A stretch of DNA of 64,000 bases. Origin: Glycomyces algeriensis. GTDB lineage: Bacteria > Actinomycetota > Actinomycetes > Mycobacteriales > Micromonosporaceae. Every line of letters begins with the position of its first letter. The stretch's first letter is position 1. Below the pieces are notes generated by a model. The model saw only the letters and a list, made by a program, of their open reading frames with translations, was not told where the DNA came from and did no database searches. The stretch covers positions 348,851 through 412,850 of the forward strand of contig NZ_JAPZVR010000005.1 in the NCBI RefSeq assembly GCF_027622855.1. Direction: 5' to 3'. The position numbers and the translations under genes were made by a program. Shown piece after piece: positions 9,826 to 17,498 of this stretch.

Positions 9826-11010
9826 GTGCCGTTCTACCGTTCCGTCGGGCAGATCCCCGACAAGCGACACACGCAGTTCCGCCAGGACGACGGGAGCCTG
9901 TACGCCGAGGAGCTGATGGGCCAGGAGGGCTTCTCCTCGGACTCCTCGCTGCTCTACCACCGCTTCCGGCCGACCGCGATCTCCTCGAGCAGCGAGCACC
10001 GGCCCGAGCGGGCCGAGCCGGTCGCGAACCACCCCCTCAAGCCCCGTCACTTCCGCACCCACAAGCTCAACGGCGGCTCCGGGGACGCGGTCTTCGGCCG
10101 CAACCACCTGCTGTCCAATGCAGACTGCCGCATCTCGTACGCGGTGGCCGACCAGCCGTCGCCCTTGTACCGCAACGCTATCGGCGACGAGTGCATCTAC
10201 GTCGAGTCCGGTGAGGCGCGGGTCGAGACCTCGTTCGGCGCGATCGACATCGGCCAGGGCGACTACCTGATCATGCCGATGTCCACGATCTACCGGGTCG
10301 TCCCGAAGGGCCCCGAACCGCTCCGCACCCTGGTCGTCGAGTCGACGGGCCACATCACGCCGCCGAAGCGCTACCTCTCGGTGCGGGGCCAGTTCCTGGA
10401 GCACAGCCCGTACTGCGAGCGCGACCTGCGCAGCCCCGCGGAGCCGCTGCTCGTGGACGGCGAGGACGTGGACGTGTACGTCCAGCACCGGGGCCGCGGC
10501 AGTGCGACCCTCTGGACGAAGTTCACGTACGCGCACCACCCGTTCGACGTGGTCGGCTGGGACGGCTGCCTCTACCCGTGGGTGTTCTCGATCCACGACT
10601 TCGAGCCGATCACCGGCCGCATCCACCAGCCTCCGCCCGCGCACCAGGTGTTCCAGGGCCCGAACTTCGTCATCTGCAACTTCGTGCCGCGCAAAGTGGA
10701 CTACCACCCGGACGCGATCCCGGTGCCCTACAACCACCACAACGTCGACTCCGACGAGGTGATGTTCTACTGCGGCGGCAACTACGAGGCCCGCCGCGGC
10801 TCCGGCATCGAGCAGGGCTCGATCTCCCTGCACCCCTCGGGCTTCACCCACGGCCCCCAGCCGGGAGCCGCCGAACGCTCCATCGGCGCCGACCACTTCG
10901 ACGAACTCGCCGTAATGGTCGACACCTTCCGGCCCCTCGAACTCTGCGAACCCGCCCTCGACGTCGAGGACTCCGACTACGCCTGGACCTGGAACCGCGA
11001 CCCGGCCTGA
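9826..11010 (+). CDS. hmgA: Homogentisate 1,2-dioxygenase
   Basis: Fe(II) ring-cleaving dioxygenase turning homogentisate into maleylacetoacetate. The 394-residue protein is a cupin of the HmgA family. The C-terminal iron site is visible in YNHHNVDSDEVMFYCGG, which supplies His and Glu ligands, and HPSGFTHGPQPG, which supplies the last His. FVPRKVDYHPDAIPVPYNHH precedes it. The start is GTG with AAGGAG about 8 nt upstream. The gene stands alone on the right arm of the divergent unit and is closed by a hairpin at 11021-11050. Confidence 0.95.
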   Translation: MPFYRSVGQIPDKRHTQFRQDDGSLYAEELMGQEGFSSDSSLLYHRFRPTAISSSSEHRPERAEPVANHPLKPRHFRTHKLNGGSGDAVFGRNHLLSNADCRISYAVADQPSPLYRNAIGDECIYVESGEARVETSFGAIDIGQGDYLIMPMSTIYRVVPKGPEPLRTLVVESTGHITPPKRYLSVRGQFLEHSPYCERDLRSPAEPLLVDGEDVDVYVQHRGRGSATLWTKFTYAHHPFDVVGWDGCLYPWVFSIHDFEPITGRIHQPPPAHQVFQGPNFVICNFVPRKVDYHPDAIPVPYNHHNVDSDEVMFYCGGNYEARRGSGIEQGSISLHPSGFTHGPQPGAAERSIGADHFDELAVMVDTFRPLELCEPALDVEDSDYAWTWNRDPA

Positions 11011-11020
11011 CCTGCGTGAC

Positions 11021-11050
11021 GGTCGGCTCCCCGGCACGGGCGAGCCGACC
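11021..11050. terminator. Hairpin between hmgA and MFS gene
   Basis: GGTCGGCTC and GAGCCGACC form a 9-bp stem right after the hmgA stop and before the convergent MFS stop. There is no clear T-run, so it is probably a bidirectional processing or termination hairpin. Confidence 0.6.
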
Positions 11051-11057
11051 GGCGCGG

Positions 11058-12272
11058 TCAGCGCCCCGGTTCGGGCCAGGCTACTCGCTTGGCATGGTGC
11101 GCGTAGACGACCAGTGCGGTCAGCAGCGCGAGCACGCCCGCGAGCGTCATGATCGCCGCGGGCGAGGAGCGGTCGACGACGAAGCCTCCGGCGAGCGCGC
11201 CCATGCCGATGGTCGCCTGGAACGACGCGGTGAACAGCACCGATGAGGCCTCAATGGACTGCGGTGCGGCTTTGGCGAACCACGTCTGCGAGCAGACCGG
11301 GACGCCGCCGTACGCGAGCCCCCAGAGCGTGAGGAGCGCGATCGCCCCGAACAGGCCGTGGCCGAGGACGGGCAGCAGCAGCGTGCTCGCCGCGACCGCG
11401 GCCGCCACCGCCGCGAACGTGGCCCGCGGAAACCGGGACGCGGTTGCGCCGCAGAGGAAATTGCCGGCCATCCCGGCCGCGCCGTAGCCGAGGAGGACGA
11501 CGGTGACCGTGGCCGAACCCGCCATGGTGACGTCCTCGAGGAACGGCGTGACGTACGTGTAGGCGCCGAAGTGGGCCGCCACGATCAGGAACGTCAGCAC
11601 CAGCGCGAACCGCGTCCCCGCCCCTCTGAGCATGCCCACCAGCGCAGCCACGCGCGTCGGGCGCACGGGCGGGAGCTTCGGCACCGTGAGGACCAGTGCC
11701 GCGAGGACTGCGGTGCTGAAGACGCCCAAGACGACGAACGCCGTTCGCCAGCCGGCGATCTCGCCGATGAAGGTGCCCGCCGGGACCCCGAGTACCGACC
11801 CCAGCGGCACCGCCGAGAAGATCACCGCCGTGGCGCGGCCTACCGACGCGGGCGGCACGAGGCGGCTCGCCAGGCCGGCCCCGATCGACCAGAAGCCGCC
11901 GATGGTGACGCCGACGAGTACCCGGGAGACGAGCAGCAGCCAGTAGTCGGTGGCCGCTGCGGCGATGAAGTTGGCGCCTGCCAGCAGCAGGATGCAGGCG
12001 CACAGCATCGCGCGGCGGTCGAGGCGCGCCGTAGTGACCGTGACCAGCGGGGCGGCGATCGCGGCCAGGAACCCCGGCATGGTCATCATCAGCCCGGCCA
12101 TGCCGTCGGAGACTGCGAAACCGGCGCCGATCGAGGTCAGCAGGCCGATCGGCAGGATCTCCGTGGTGACGATGGCGAAGATGCCCGCCGTCACCGCGAC
12201 CACCCCCGGCCATCCGGTGCGGCTCGAGCGGATCTCGGGCGCGGTGGTGCGGGGCGGCGCGGTGGTGTGCAT
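11058..12272 (-). CDS. MFS transporter (DHA1-like efflux)
   Basis: A 12-helix major facilitator of the drug:H+ antiporter-1 type, similar in plan to AraJ/NepI/CmlR exporters. Helix 1 runs through GVVAVTAGIFAIVTTEILPIGLL, and the loop 2-3 motif region is seen as TARLDRRAML. Helix 5 carries GSVLGVPAGTFIGEIAGWR, the G-rich motif C of exporters. Substrate unknown; drug, nucleoside or sugar export are all possible. I start at MHTTAPP, where AGGA lies 9 nt upstream. A second ATG at 12326 would add 18 residues but lacks a ribosome-binding site. Confidence 0.85.
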   Translation of the reverse strand: MHTTAPPRTTAPEIRSSRTGWPGVVAVTAGIFAIVTTEILPIGLLTSIGAGFAVSDGMAGLMMTMPGFLAAIAAPLVTVTTARLDRRAMLCACILLLAGANFIAAAATDYWLLLVSRVLVGVTIGGFWSIGAGLASRLVPPASVGRATAVIFSAVPLGSVLGVPAGTFIGEIAGWRTAFVVLGVFSTAVLAALVLTVPKLPPVRPTRVAALVGMLRGAGTRFALVLTFLIVAAHFGAYTYVTPFLEDVTMAGSATVTVVLLGYGAAGMAGNFLCGATASRFPRATFAAVAAAVAASTLLLPVLGHGLFGAIALLTLWGLAYGGVPVCSQTWFAKAAPQSIEASSVLFTASFQATIGMGALAGGFVVDRSSPAAIMTLAGVLALLTALVVYAHHAKRVAWPEPGR

Positions 12273-12368
12273 GAACGTGCGTCCTGTCGTGGTCCCGATG
12301 AGCGGAGTGCGTGCGTTCCAGCTCATCAGGCGCAGCAGCAGGATGCTGGCAGGTTTGCGACGTCAACG

Positions 12369-12893
12369 CTAGTAGAGGCGCGCGGCCAGGTCCTCGCTGT
12401 CGAGGTCGGTGGTCGGGCGCCATTCGGCGGCGTGGACCTCTTCGAGCCGCGGGGTGAGCTCGGGGTCGTCGCAGTCGAACCGGTAGCGGATGTCGAAGTG
12501 CCAGTGGGCGCCTTCGGCTTTGCGCGGGTTGGCGGGGATCGCGTGCACGTCGATGTGGATCGGGACCGGGTCGGCGAGGGTGAGGGCCGCGGGGTCGATG
12601 CCGGTCTCCTCCACGGCTTCCCGCAGAGCGGCGAGGGGTAGGGACTCGTCGCCGGGCTCCACATGGCCGCCGGGCTGGAGCCAGCGGTCGAGGCTCTTGT
12701 GGTGGATGAGCAGGACCTCGCCGGCGCGGTTGACGAGGATCGCGGAGGCCGTGACGTGGCCGGTCATGGTCGAGCGGTCGAACGCGTCCGGGCCGTTGAG
12801 GGCGAGGATCGGCGCGACGGCCTCGAAGTCCTCGGGCCAGCGCACCAGGTAAGCGGAGAGCTGGTCTTTGAGATGGGCGATGGAGATGGGCAC
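12369..12893 (-). CDS. Nudix hydrolase
   Basis: A 174-residue pyrophosphohydrolase of the Nudix superfamily. The Nudix box is visible as the glycine of PGGHVEPGDES followed by LAALREAVEETGI, matching GX5EX7REUXEEXGU. The N-terminal helix-rich segment (HLKDQLSAYLVRWPEDFEAVAPIL) and a C-terminal HWHFDIRYRF strand resemble the group annotated as NUDIX domain proteins acting on nucleotide-sugar or dinucleotide substrates. The GTG start is chosen because the longer frame would overlap the oxidoreductase gene and is Arg/Ser-rich filler. Substrate cannot be stated. Confidence 0.85.
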   Translation of the reverse strand: MPISIAHLKDQLSAYLVRWPEDFEAVAPILALNGPDAFDRSTMTGHVTASAILVNRAGEVLLIHHKSLDRWLQPGGHVEPGDESLPLAALREAVEETGIDPAALTLADPVPIHIDVHAIPANPRKAEGAHWHFDIRYRFDCDDPELTPRLEEVHAAEWRPTTDLDSEDLAARLY

Positions 12894-12934
12894 CGCCGTA
12901 TTCTGCCAGCGGCACGCCGGCGGCGGTGCCCCCG

Positions 12935-12979
12935 CCTCAGTCGACGGTGCTTCAGTCGGCCGTGCTTCAGTCGACCGTG
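12935..12979. repeat. 15-bp tandem repeat, three units at the end of an oxidoreductase gene
   Basis: Units 12935-12949, 12950-12964 and 12965-12979 share CTTCAGTCGACCGTG with one to three differences. The rightmost unit contains the final codons and stop of the oxidoreductase gene and the others extend past the stop, so gene-end sequence was duplicated outward. Confidence 0.85.
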
Positions 12980-13911
12980 AGCACGATCTTGCCGATCGCG
13001 CCGCCCGACTCCATGGCCTCGTGGGCCTTGGCGAAGTCTTCAAGTGGGAACGTCTGGGAGACATGGACTTTCAGGAGCCCGTCGGCGGCGAGGCGGGCGA
13101 GGGCCTCGAGGCCGATCTGGTCGGGTTCGACGAGCATGAAGTCGGTGCGGATGCCGCGCGCGACCGCCTCGGGGAACTCGGCGTCGCGCAGCGAGTAGTA
13201 GAGCTGGGCGAGGACGCCGCCGTCGCGGATCACCGAGACGGAGCGGGCGGCGTAGTCGCCGGCCAGGGTGGTGAGGGCGACGTCCACGTCGGCGACGACC
13301 TCGGTGAAGTCGACGGCGCGGTAGTCGATCACCTCGTCGGCCCCGAGGGCGCGCACGAAGTCGTGCTTGCCGGCGCTGGCAGTGGCGATGACATGCGCGC
13401 CACGGGCTTTGGCGATCTGGACGGCGAGGTGGCCGATGCCGCCGGCGGCGGCGTGGATGAGCACGCTCTGGCCGGCCGCGAGCCCGGCATTGTCCACAAG
13501 GGCCTGCCAGGCGGTGAGGCCGCACAGCGGGAGCCCGGCGGCCTCGGTGTGCGAGAGCAAGTCGGGCTTGCGGGCGAACTGTCGACTCGGGGCGGTCACG
13601 TACTCGGCGTGCGTCCCGGCCTGGTGGGGGAAGCGGGGCATCCCGAAGACCTCGTCGCCGGGCTTGAAGCGGGTGACGCCGATGCCGGTCTTCTCGACGA
13701 CGCCGGAGACGTCCCAGCCGAGGATGAACGGCGGTTGTCCGATGTAGAGTCCGATCTCCCGGGCGGCCGGGTCGACGGGGTTGACGCCGGCCGCGTGGAC
13801 GCGCACCTGGATCTCGCCGTAGTACGGTTCGGGCCGCTCCACCTCCTGGAGCGCCAGCACCTCCGGGCCGCCGAGTCGGGTCTGGGTCACGGCGCGCATC
13901 ATCTCGGGCAC
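12967..13911 (-). CDS. NAD(P)-dependent medium-chain oxidoreductase (quinone reductase-like)
   Basis: A 314-residue zinc-independent MDR protein of the quinone oxidoreductase/enoyl reductase branch. The GroES-like domain includes GVNPVDPAAREIG and GWDVSGVVEKTG. The nucleotide-binding fold has the AAAGGIGHLAVQIAKARGA motif (AxxGGxG), which in this group prefers NADPH. No catalytic or structural zinc ligands are seen. It may reduce quinones or activated alkenes; the in vivo substrate is unknown. The ATG has no strong ribosome site. Its 3' end is embedded in a small tandem repeat. Confidence 0.88.
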   Translation of the reverse strand: MPEMMRAVTQTRLGGPEVLALQEVERPEPYYGEIQVRVHAAGVNPVDPAAREIGLYIGQPPFILGWDVSGVVEKTGIGVTRFKPGDEVFGMPRFPHQAGTHAEYVTAPSRQFARKPDLLSHTEAAGLPLCGLTAWQALVDNAGLAAGQSVLIHAAAGGIGHLAVQIAKARGAHVIATASAGKHDFVRALGADEVIDYRAVDFTEVVADVDVALTTLAGDYAARSVSVIRDGGVLAQLYYSLRDAEFPEAVARGIRTDFMLVEPDQIGLEALARLAADGLLKVHVSQTFPLEDFAKAHEAMESGGAIGKIVLTVD

Positions 13912-13968
13912 GGCTGGTCCTTGTCTGCTATTTGCGGTGGGGGCTCGATTCTAAGCCGGGCGCGCGGC

Positions 13969-13992
13969 GGGGCCCGCCGACCGGCGGGCCCC
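13969..13992. terminator. GC hairpin after the DUF418 gene
   Basis: GGGGCCCGCC and GGCGGGCCCC form a perfect 10-bp stem with a 4-nt loop, extended by further GC pairs. It sits just downstream of the leftward DUF418 stop and before the oxidoreductase start. Confidence 0.65.
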
Positions 13993-13999
13993 GGCGCGC

Positions 14000-15205
14000 T
14001 CAGCGCTTGCGGCCGTAGGTGAGGCGCCGCAGCAGCTTCTCGGCCGGGCCGCGGTAGCCGCGGCGGTGGGCCAAGTACGCGGCCCACACGGTCAGCGCCC
14101 AGACGGCGACCGCGCTGACCTGCGAGACCAGGAGCGGGCTCCCGACGCGGTCGTCCAAACCGAGGAAGAACGGCGTGGCCAGGACCAGCCAGGCCACGGA
14201 CTGGAACAGGTAGCCGCTCAGCGACCGCTGCCCCAGCGCGCTCACCGCGGTCACCAGGGTGCCGGCGGGCTTGCGGGTGAGGACGTGGGCGAGCAGGCCG
14301 AAGACCGCCGCGTACCCGATGCCGCCGAAGAAGCCCGAGGTCTCGTACAGGAGCTTCATCGCCGCGGCAGTGCCCTCGTCGGCGTTGACGAACCCGCCGC
14401 TGAGCAGTGCCATCGGCATCCCCGCGGCGACGGCGACCGCGATGCCGCCGAAGGCGGTCCAGCGCAGCAGCGGCAGGTGCCGCTCGGGCTCCTCGAGGAA
14501 GCGGCGGCGGCCGGCCCACGCGCCGACCCAGACCATGAGGATCATCGGCAGCAGCGTCAGGGTGTGCACCGGCCATTCGGCGAGGCGCTCCCCGACCGAC
14601 TCGAGGTAGGAGGGCGCTTCGACCGAGGGGAACGGCGACACCGGGATCGCGGCGTCGCCCGACTGGAACCCGACCGCGAGCAGGGCGGCGAGGACGAGGA
14701 CGTAGAGGCCGCCCACCGCGAGGTACCAGGGCGCGAAGCGGTGCACCCTGTCCGTGCGCTGCAGCAGCAGGAGCGTGAAGGCGATGCCGATGAGCCCGTA
14801 CGCGCCCAGGAAGTCGCCGGAGTAGAGCAGCACGCCGTGGGCGATGCCGAAGAGGAACAGCCATCCGTTGCGGCGCAGCAGGACCCGCCGCACCTGGCCG
14901 GGGGTCGCGCCCGCCTGGGCCTGGCGGCGGGCGAGCTGGACGAGGCCGTAGCCGAACATGATCGCGAACAGCGGGAACGCCCGCGCGTGGATGAACTCCA
15001 CCATGAAGAAGTTGTAGAAGCGCTCGAAGCCGTGCGGGTCGGTCTCGACGCCGGGCGCGCTGGCGAGGAAGTAGCCGGCGCTGTTGGCGAGCGCGATGAA
15101 CAGGAGCATCGCGCCGCGCGCGAGGTCGGGCGCGAGGGCCCTTTCGGTGGAGCGCACGGGGCCGCGGCGGATGCGCGGCTCGGCGGGGGCGGTCTGAGCG
15201 GTCAT
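14000..15205 (-). CDS. DUF418-family membrane protein
   Basis: A 401-residue integral membrane protein of the DUF418 (YeiB-like) family, with about nine to ten hydrophobic helices. Typical blocks are PDLARGAMLLFIALAN at the N-terminus, FEFIHARAFPLFAIMFGYG (here VEFIHARAFPLFAIMFGYG), LFGIAHGVLLYSGDFLGAYGL, and the late SLSGYLFQSVAW before the final helices. Biochemical role of the family is not established; acyl or solute transport has been suggested. Start chosen at MTAQTAP with GAAGGA 6 nt upstream. It diverges from a TetR gene with tandem operators between them, so it is very likely that repressor's target. Confidence 0.88.
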   Translation of the reverse strand: MTAQTAPAEPRIRRGPVRSTERALAPDLARGAMLLFIALANSAGYFLASAPGVETDPHGFERFYNFFMVEFIHARAFPLFAIMFGYGLVQLARRQAQAGATPGQVRRVLLRRNGWLFLFGIAHGVLLYSGDFLGAYGLIGIAFTLLLLQRTDRVHRFAPWYLAVGGLYVLVLAALLAVGFQSGDAAIPVSPFPSVEAPSYLESVGERLAEWPVHTLTLLPMILMVWVGAWAGRRRFLEEPERHLPLLRWTAFGGIAVAVAAGMPMALLSGGFVNADEGTAAAMKLLYETSGFFGGIGYAAVFGLLAHVLTRKPAGTLVTAVSALGQRSLSGYLFQSVAWLVLATPFFLGLDDRVGSPLLVSQVSAVAVWALTVWAAYLAHRRGYRGPAEKLLRRLTYGRKR

Positions 15206-15235
15206 GTCGATCCTTCGGGGTTCTCGGACGAGCAA

Positions 15236-15270
15236 TTAATATCCTTGAGATACTATCCTAGAGATATTAA
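15236..15270. promoter_or_regulatory. Tandem TetR-type operators, DUF418/TetR divergent promoter
   Basis: Two 13-bp direct copies, TATCCTTGAGATA (15240-15252) and TATCCTAGAGATA (15254-15266), are each near-palindromic (TATC...GATA), and the whole block is bounded by TTAATATC and GATATTAA. The AT-rich site lies between the two start codons and fits cooperative binding by two TetR dimers. Confidence 0.7.
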
Positions 15271-15331
15271 TAGCATGTGCGATGATGCTCCCGCAAGCAG
15301 GGCGGCGAAGGGACGGAGGTGACCGCAGCGC

Positions 15332-16072
15332 ATGGACGAGACGGCAGTGCCGGATGAGCTGGCGAGACTGTGGCGGATCGCATCGGAGTCCCGCCTCGGG
15401 CGGCCCGCGAAACTCGACGTCGGCCGCGTCGTGGACGCCGCCGTCGCGCTGGCCGACCGCGAGGGCCTCGCGGCGGCGACGCTGCCGAAGGTCGCCGAAT
15501 CCCTCGGCGTCACGAAGATGTCCCTCTACCGGCACGCCGGGTCCAAGGACGAGCTGCTGGCCCTCATGCAGGACGCCGCGGCCGGGCCGGTGCCCTCCTC
15601 ATTGGACGGCACGGGCCCGTGGCGCGAGCGGTTGCGGCTGTGGGCGAACGAGCAGCGCGCGGTCCTCGCCCGGCACCCTTGGATCGCGACCGCGCCGGTC
15701 TCCGGTCCCCCGCGCGGTCCGAACCTGATCGGCTGGTTCGACGCCGGGCTGCGCACGCTCCGGCTCACCGGGCTCGACTGGGGCGCGAAGGTCGGCGCGG
15801 TCATGCTCGTCGGCGAGTACGTGCGTGGCAATGCCCAACTGGCGCAAGGCCTCGAGGCCGCGCGCTCCGACACCGGCCAGGACCAGGCGGCGGCCGAGCA
15901 GGCCTACGGCCGCGCGATGGCGGCCCTGGTCTCCCCCGAGCGGTTCCCGGACGCGGCGGCGCTCTTCGCTTCGGCCACCTTCGAGGACACCGGCGCGGAC
16001 ACCGCCCAGCACGACTTCGACTTCGGCCTGGACCTCATCCTCGACGGCGTCGCCGCCGCGATCGAGGGCTAG
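15332..16072 (+). CDS. TetR/AcrR family regulator (TetR_C type)
   Basis: A 246-residue repressor. The helix-turn-helix lies at residues about 26-70 (VVDAAVALADREGLAAATLPKVAESLGVTKMSLYRHAGSKDEL across the helices), with the larger C-terminal domain of the tetracycline-repressor type. GGAGGTGA is 10 nt upstream of the ATG. It diverges from the DUF418 membrane gene and two palindromes lie between them. The 3' end overlaps the convergent LysR gene by 4 bp. Ligand unknown. Confidence 0.9.
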   Translation: MDETAVPDELARLWRIASESRLGRPAKLDVGRVVDAAVALADREGLAAATLPKVAESLGVTKMSLYRHAGSKDELLALMQDAAAGPVPSSLDGTGPWRERLRLWANEQRAVLARHPWIATAPVSGPPRGPNLIGWFDAGLRTLRLTGLDWGAKVGAVMLVGEYVRGNAQLAQGLEAARSDTGQDQAAAEQAYGRAMAALVSPERFPDAAALFASATFEDTGADTAQHDFDFGLDLILDGVAAAIEG

Positions 16073-16956
16073 CGCCTGCCCGCCGGAAAGTCCTGGTTCC
16101 AGTCCCAATCCGCGATCTGGGCTCGCAAGCGTTGCGCCGCAGGGGGAAGCCGCACCCAGTGCAGGCTGAGCGTGCGGAAGCAGTGCGGGTGGTCCACGCC
16201 CACCCAAGCGACGTCCGACTCAGGAAAGGCGAAGCGGGCGATCTGCGGGAAGATGCTCAGACCCAGGCCCGCGCCGACGAGCGTGTACGTGGCCGCCGGC
16301 TCGTCGATCTCGCAGATGATCCGCGGTTCGAGATTGCGGTCGGTGAAGAGCCAGTCGAGGAGGCGGCGCTGCCACTGGCCGCGCCGGGTGATGACGAACG
16401 GCTCGTCGGCGAGCTCCTCCACGGTGACATTGTGGACGCCCGCGAGGCGGTGGCCCGGCGGCGCGGCGAGCCAGACCTGCTCGACGTGCACGACTTCGGC
16501 GGTGGTGTCAGGGGCTTTCACCGGCTGCGAAGCGAGGCAGAGGTCGACCTCGCCGGCGCGCAGCGCCTGCTCCATCTCGTGCGTCCCCATCTGGCGCAGC
16601 CGCACCTCGACCTCGGGATTCGCGGCCTTGAACGCGGCGATCGGGCCGGTGAGCGGCAGGAACGTCTCCGACGCGAGCCGCACGGTGTCGGCGCCGCCGA
16701 GCACGGCCTTCGCGACCGCGCGGCGGCCCGCCTCGAGCTCGCCGAGCGCCCGCTCCACATGGTCGCGGAACAGAACGCCGGTCGCGTTGAGCCGCAGGCG
16801 GCCCGCGCGGTCGAACAGCGGCGCGCCGAGCTCCGCCTCCAGGCGGGCGATGGTGCGGCTGAGCGCGGGCTGGGCGACGCGGAGCTCGGCCGCGGCCCGG
16901 CTGAGGTGCTCCTCACGTGCGACCGCGAGGAACTGGTGCAGGGCGTTCAGCTCCAT
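16069..16956 (-). CDS. LysR family transcriptional regulator
   Basis: A 295-residue LysR regulator: N-terminal winged helix (ALHQFLAVAREEHLSRAAAELRVAQPALSRTIARLE, residues 5-40), linker helix, and a periplasmic-binding-like effector domain. It diverges from a small membrane protein and a multicopper oxidase, with a perfect palindrome in the 86-bp gap, so that operon is the likely target alongside its own gene. Effector unknown; nothing in the sequence indicates direct copper sensing. Confidence 0.92.
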   Translation of the reverse strand: MELNALHQFLAVAREEHLSRAAAELRVAQPALSRTIARLEAELGAPLFDRAGRLRLNATGVLFRDHVERALGELEAGRRAVAKAVLGGADTVRLASETFLPLTGPIAAFKAANPEVEVRLRQMGTHEMEQALRAGEVDLCLASQPVKAPDTTAEVVHVEQVWLAAPPGHRLAGVHNVTVEELADEPFVITRRGQWQRRLLDWLFTDRNLEPRIICEIDEPAATYTLVGAGLGLSIFPQIARFAFPESDVAWVGVDHPHCFRTLSLHWVRLPPAAQRLRAQIADWDWNQDFPAGRR

Positions 16957-16976
16957 TGACGTCCTCTCATGCCCTC

Positions 16977-16990
16977 GGTGTTATAACACC
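16977..16990. promoter_or_regulatory. LysR-type operator palindrome
   Basis: GGTGTTATAACACC is a perfect 14-bp palindrome 21-34 bp upstream of the LysR start codon and about 53 bp before the divergent membrane gene. It contains the T-N11-A pattern typical of LysR recognition sites. Confidence 0.65.
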
Positions 16991-17042
16991 ATAGCGATAT
17001 TGGTCTTTGGCGACTTAACCGCGAGATCATATCGTCGAGCGC

Positions 17043-17498
17043 GTGGAACGACGATCGACACTCGCGGCGGCCCCGGCCGCCGACCCGCCCGCGCCTCGGG
17101 CAGGCACGGCCGTCAGCGGCTGGGTGCTGCGCGCGACGGCGACCCTCTTCCTGATCTGCGGATTCGCACAGCCGGTGTTCGCGGGCGTGTACCTCACGGG
17201 CGACTTCGACGGCCTCACCTGGCATGTGGTGGGCGCCGACCTCTTGTCGTCCCTCAGCATCGTGCAGCTCGGCGCGGCCGTCGCGGTCTGGATCCGGGTG
17301 CGCCGGGCCTGGCCGTTCTGGGCCTCGCTCGCGCTGCTGCTCGGCGGGGTGGCGCAGTACTTCGCCGGGCTCGACGGGGCGCTGTGGCTCCACCTGCCCC
17401 TCGGCGTGGCGCTCATCGCCGGGATCGCGATCACGTTCGCGGCGTTGTGGATGCGGCCGCTGCCCCGCCGCGTGAAGGAGGCCGGGACCGATGCCTGA
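17043..17498 (+). CDS. Four-helix membrane protein in front of multicopper oxidase
   Basis: A 151-residue protein with a Pro/Ala-rich cytoplasmic N-terminus and four predicted helices (about residues 27-47, 60-80, 90-107 and 112-132). No characterised family recognised. It starts with GTG and overlaps the multicopper oxidase start by 8 bp, so the two are translationally coupled. Co-regulation by the divergent LysR protein is likely. A role as membrane partner or electron or metal handler for the oxidase is only inferred from linkage. Confidence 0.8.
   Translation: MERRSTLAAAPAADPPAPRAGTAVSGWVLRATATLFLICGFAQPVFAGVYLTGDFDGLTWHVVGADLLSSLSIVQLGAAVAVWIRVRRAWPFWASLALLLGGVAQYFAGLDGALWLHLPLGVALIAGIAITFAALWMRPLPRRVKEAGTDA

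Noticed and set aside
12272..12326. Longer MFS start at 12326
   Set aside because: No ribosome site and the added N-terminus is not like other transporters; the ATG at 12272 has AGGA at suitable distance.
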